This document shows positions 38,625 to 39,951 of a DNA stretch of 39,951 bases, one piece after another (the stretch's first letter is position 1; every line of letters starts with the position of its first letter). The notes under the pieces were generated by a model. The model searched no databases. It worked only from the letters and a program-made list of their open reading frames with translations, and was not told the DNA's origin. The stretch comes from Gammaproteobacteria bacterium UBA2955 (GTDB lineage Bacteria > Pseudomonadota > Gammaproteobacteria > Pseudomonadales > Azotimanducaceae): NCBI GenBank assembly GCA_002348825.1, contig DEBN01000179.1:1-39951 (forward strand), given 5' to 3'. Made by a program: the position numbers and the translations under genes.

Positions 38625-39158
38625 ATGTGCAAAGTGTTTTTTTCTGCTTCACCCGACAAACTGCATGGGTTGGTCATGCGTTGGTGTCGGGGCTTCACGT
38701 TGGTAGAGCTTATGATTGTGGTGGCAATTGCCGGAGTCCTGGCCACATTTGCTGTGCCCTCGTACCAAAATTATCTGCGTGCTGCTAACAGCAGCAAAGT
38801 ACAGATCCATCACCAGCGTGCTATTGCGTGGGTTAAGTCTGAGATGCACCGTTTGCGTCTTGAGATCAGCACGGGCGGCAGTCGCGCCAGTGTCAGTGCG
38901 AAATATGCGAACGCGTCTCAGTGGGTGGCGGCGCTGACTGGACAAGACGGCAGAGCCGCTACCGCGTCGCCCGAAGGTGCGGCGGCGTATGCGGTTCAGT
39001 CGGATACGGCGGATGTGGATGGCACAGTGTTAATAACACTGGTGGGTACCATCGCCGAGGGCACAGCCAAGGTGACGATTCGCCGGCCCGCGTACGGCGA
39101 TTTTGCGACCCCGCTTACGGCGCGGGTATGTTGGACAGCGCCCATGTGTGATGACTAA
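38625..39158 (+). CDS. Type IV pilin-like prepilin (first of two)
   Basis: A 177-residue type IV prepilin. The processing site is G|FTLVELMIVVAIAGVLATFAVPSYQNYL, with Glu at +5 of the mature protein. A single cysteine pair near the C-terminus (RVCWTAPMCDD) could close the pilin D-loop. From the ATG at 38625, which has GGAG at 38615-38618, the leader would be 23 residues. The in-frame ATG at 38676 gives a conventional 6-residue leader (MRWCRG) but has a weak ribosome binding site. The C-terminal domain, with WVAALTG, is not one I recognise as PilA proper. It diverges from pilBCD and overlaps the second pilin gene by 8 nt. Confidence 0.9.
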   Translation: MCKVFFSASPDKLHGLVMRWCRGFTLVELMIVVAIAGVLATFAVPSYQNYLRAANSSKVQIHHQRAIAWVKSEMHRLRLEISTGGSRASVSAKYANASQWVAALTGQDGRAATASPEGAAAYAVQSDTADVDGTVLITLVGTIAEGTAKVTIRRPAYGDFATPLTARVCWTAPMCDD

Positions 39159-39543
39159 GGGCGCCTATGTCAAAAACGAAAGCTTTGGTTTCACCTTGAC
39201 GGAACTGCTTGTCGGCATCGCGTTGGTGCTGCTGATTGCGACAATGGCATGGCCAGTATGGCAGACGCACATGACTCACGCGAAAGAAGCTCTGTTGATC
39301 GCGAATATTCAAAGCATGGCGATTTTTCAGGAAGATTATCGAATGCGTTACGGCAGATACGCGACAGATCTTGTGGACCGTGAGGCCATAAGATCTACCC
39401 TCGGCTGGGCGCCGAAGCGCAACGATCATGTAACATACTCTATCCCCGCTGCAGAAGGCGCGGACTATGTTGTCTACGCCCTGAGTTCGGATGGTCATTC
39501 CATATGTTTGCGAATGCCGGCGGCGCTGCGCTGCGATCCTTGA
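39151..39543 (+). CDS. Type IV pilin-like prepilin, PilE-like (second of two)
   Basis: The ATG at 39151 gives 130 residues with a 13-residue leader ending G|FTLTELLVGIALVLLIATMAWPVW. Gly-1, Phe+1 and Glu+5 are present, so PilD should process it. An Asp/Arg-rich middle, QEDYRMRYGRYATDL, resembles the Y-x-G-x-Y region of PilE-type minor pilins. Two cysteines (SICLRMPAALRCDP) lie at the C-terminus, as in the D-loop of pilins. The frame is open upstream to 39103 but that part lies within the first pilin. There is almost no ribosome binding site, so it is probably coupled to the first pilin gene. Confidence 0.88.
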   Translation: MTKGAYVKNESFGFTLTELLVGIALVLLIATMAWPVWQTHMTHAKEALLIANIQSMAIFQEDYRMRYGRYATDLVDREAIRSTLGWAPKRNDHVTYSIPAAEGADYVVYALSSDGHSICLRMPAALRCDP

Positions 39544-39637
39544 CCCGGAGGAAACTGAAATAAGGCTTTTTAAGGTAACGGAGGCCGTGACAAAATGAAG
39601 TCGCCTGACGATGCGAAACGAGGTGCAGCGAACCACG

Positions 39638-39951
39638 ATGCCAGTCAAACACTTTAAACTCGCAACAGTTTCCGTGGTATGGATCATCGGCTTGCTAGCC
39701 ATAACATTGTCAGGAGCCGCTATGGCCGAATCTTTAAACCGTCTGCAACCCTGCCCTAACTCGCCTAATTGCGTCTGCAGTGACGCGTCTGACAGGCACG
39801 GTATTGAGCCCATTGCAACAAACGGCGATCCCCAAACGACCTGGCGGCATCTGCAGGATTACTTAAACGCGCAGCCTGATATTAAGATAACCATAGCCCA
39901 ACCTGACTATCTCAAAGTAGAGGCGAAAACCCGCTTGTTGCGCTTTGTAGA
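39638..39951 (+). CDS. DUF1499 family protein, partial, probable exported form
   Basis: The frame runs off the right edge after about 104 codons. It begins with a signal peptide (hydrophobic core SVVWIIGLLAITLSG, cleavage near AMA|ES), followed by the DUF1499 signature PCPNSPNCVCSDA and a typical TWRHLQDYLNAQPDIKI segment. Usual members have CPNSPNCVSS, so the extra Cys is minor. The ATG at 39638 is preceded by a GAGG about 14 nt upstream. In-frame starts at 39611 and 39623 are alternatives. Function of the family is unknown. It is 94 bp after the second pilin gene, too little to tell whether they are linked. Confidence 0.8.
   Translation, partial: MPVKHFKLATVSVVWIIGLLAITLSGAAMAESLNRLQPCPNSPNCVCSDASDRHGIEPIATNGDPQTTWRHLQDYLNAQPDIKITIAQPDYLKVEAKTRLLRFV

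Noticed and set aside
39115..39813. 232-residue minus-strand frame across the pilin and DUF1499 genes
   Set aside because: The plus-strand pilin motifs and signal peptide are convincing, and the antisense product has no recognisable motif.

Overview
The window reads as a chromosomal core segment of a gammaproteobacterium. The evidence is conserved gene order: ibaG-murA-hisGD, zapE-rplM-rpsI-petABC-sspAB, dolP/yraN/lpoA divergent from rsmI, rnpB, the mraZ-to-ftsZ division and cell-wall (dcw) cluster, lpxC, dciA, an M23 peptidase, secA, argJ, and pilBCD-coaE-yacG. From general knowledge this is close to the order in Pseudomonas and its relatives. Base composition is moderate and even. I see no insertion sequence, prophage, CRISPR array, tRNA or foreign-looking island. 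MurE has the DNPR motif (meso-DAP) and LpxC, LpoA and DolP are present, so the cell is diderm with an LPS outer membrane. The genus cannot be read from this sequence alone.

Layout: 1-323 holds the start of a CaxA/YrbG-type cation antiporter on the minus strand. 545-5277 carries ibaG, murA, hisG (short form), hisD and zapE. 5498-6319 is rplM-rpsI behind a good sigma70-like promoter and a structured leader. 6685-9309 is petABC (cytochrome bc1), followed by sspA-sspB. 10409-13193 is the minus-strand unit lpoA-yraN-dolP. Its start codon overlaps that of the divergent rsmI. RNase P RNA lies at 14080-14430. A promoter and a three-repeat MraZ operator precede a tightly coupled plus-strand operon: mraZ, rsmH, ftsL, ftsI, murE, mraY, murD, ftsW, murC, ftsQ, ftsA, ftsZ, ending in a hairpin terminator. 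lpxC, dciA (minus), a LytM/M23 peptidase, secA and argJ follow. The right end is a type IV pilus locus: pilB-pilC-pilD-coaE-yacG on the minus strand, diverging from two overlapping prepilin genes and a partial DUF1499 gene.

The genes serve peptidoglycan precursor synthesis (murA, murC, murD, murE, mraY), septal assembly (ftsL/I/W/Q/A/Z, with LpoA and the M23 protein outside), respiration (petABC), translation (rplM, rpsI, rsmH, rsmI, rnpB), protein export (secA) and pili. The most notable features are departures from the expected layout. The dcw cluster has no murF, murG, murB or ddl, and the junctions where they would sit are sealed by 1-8 nt overlaps. FtsI has Gln in place of the Asn of its SxN motif. 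PilB lacks its N-terminal domain. RNase P RNA has a reduced P3 arm. I found no clearly novel multi-gene system.
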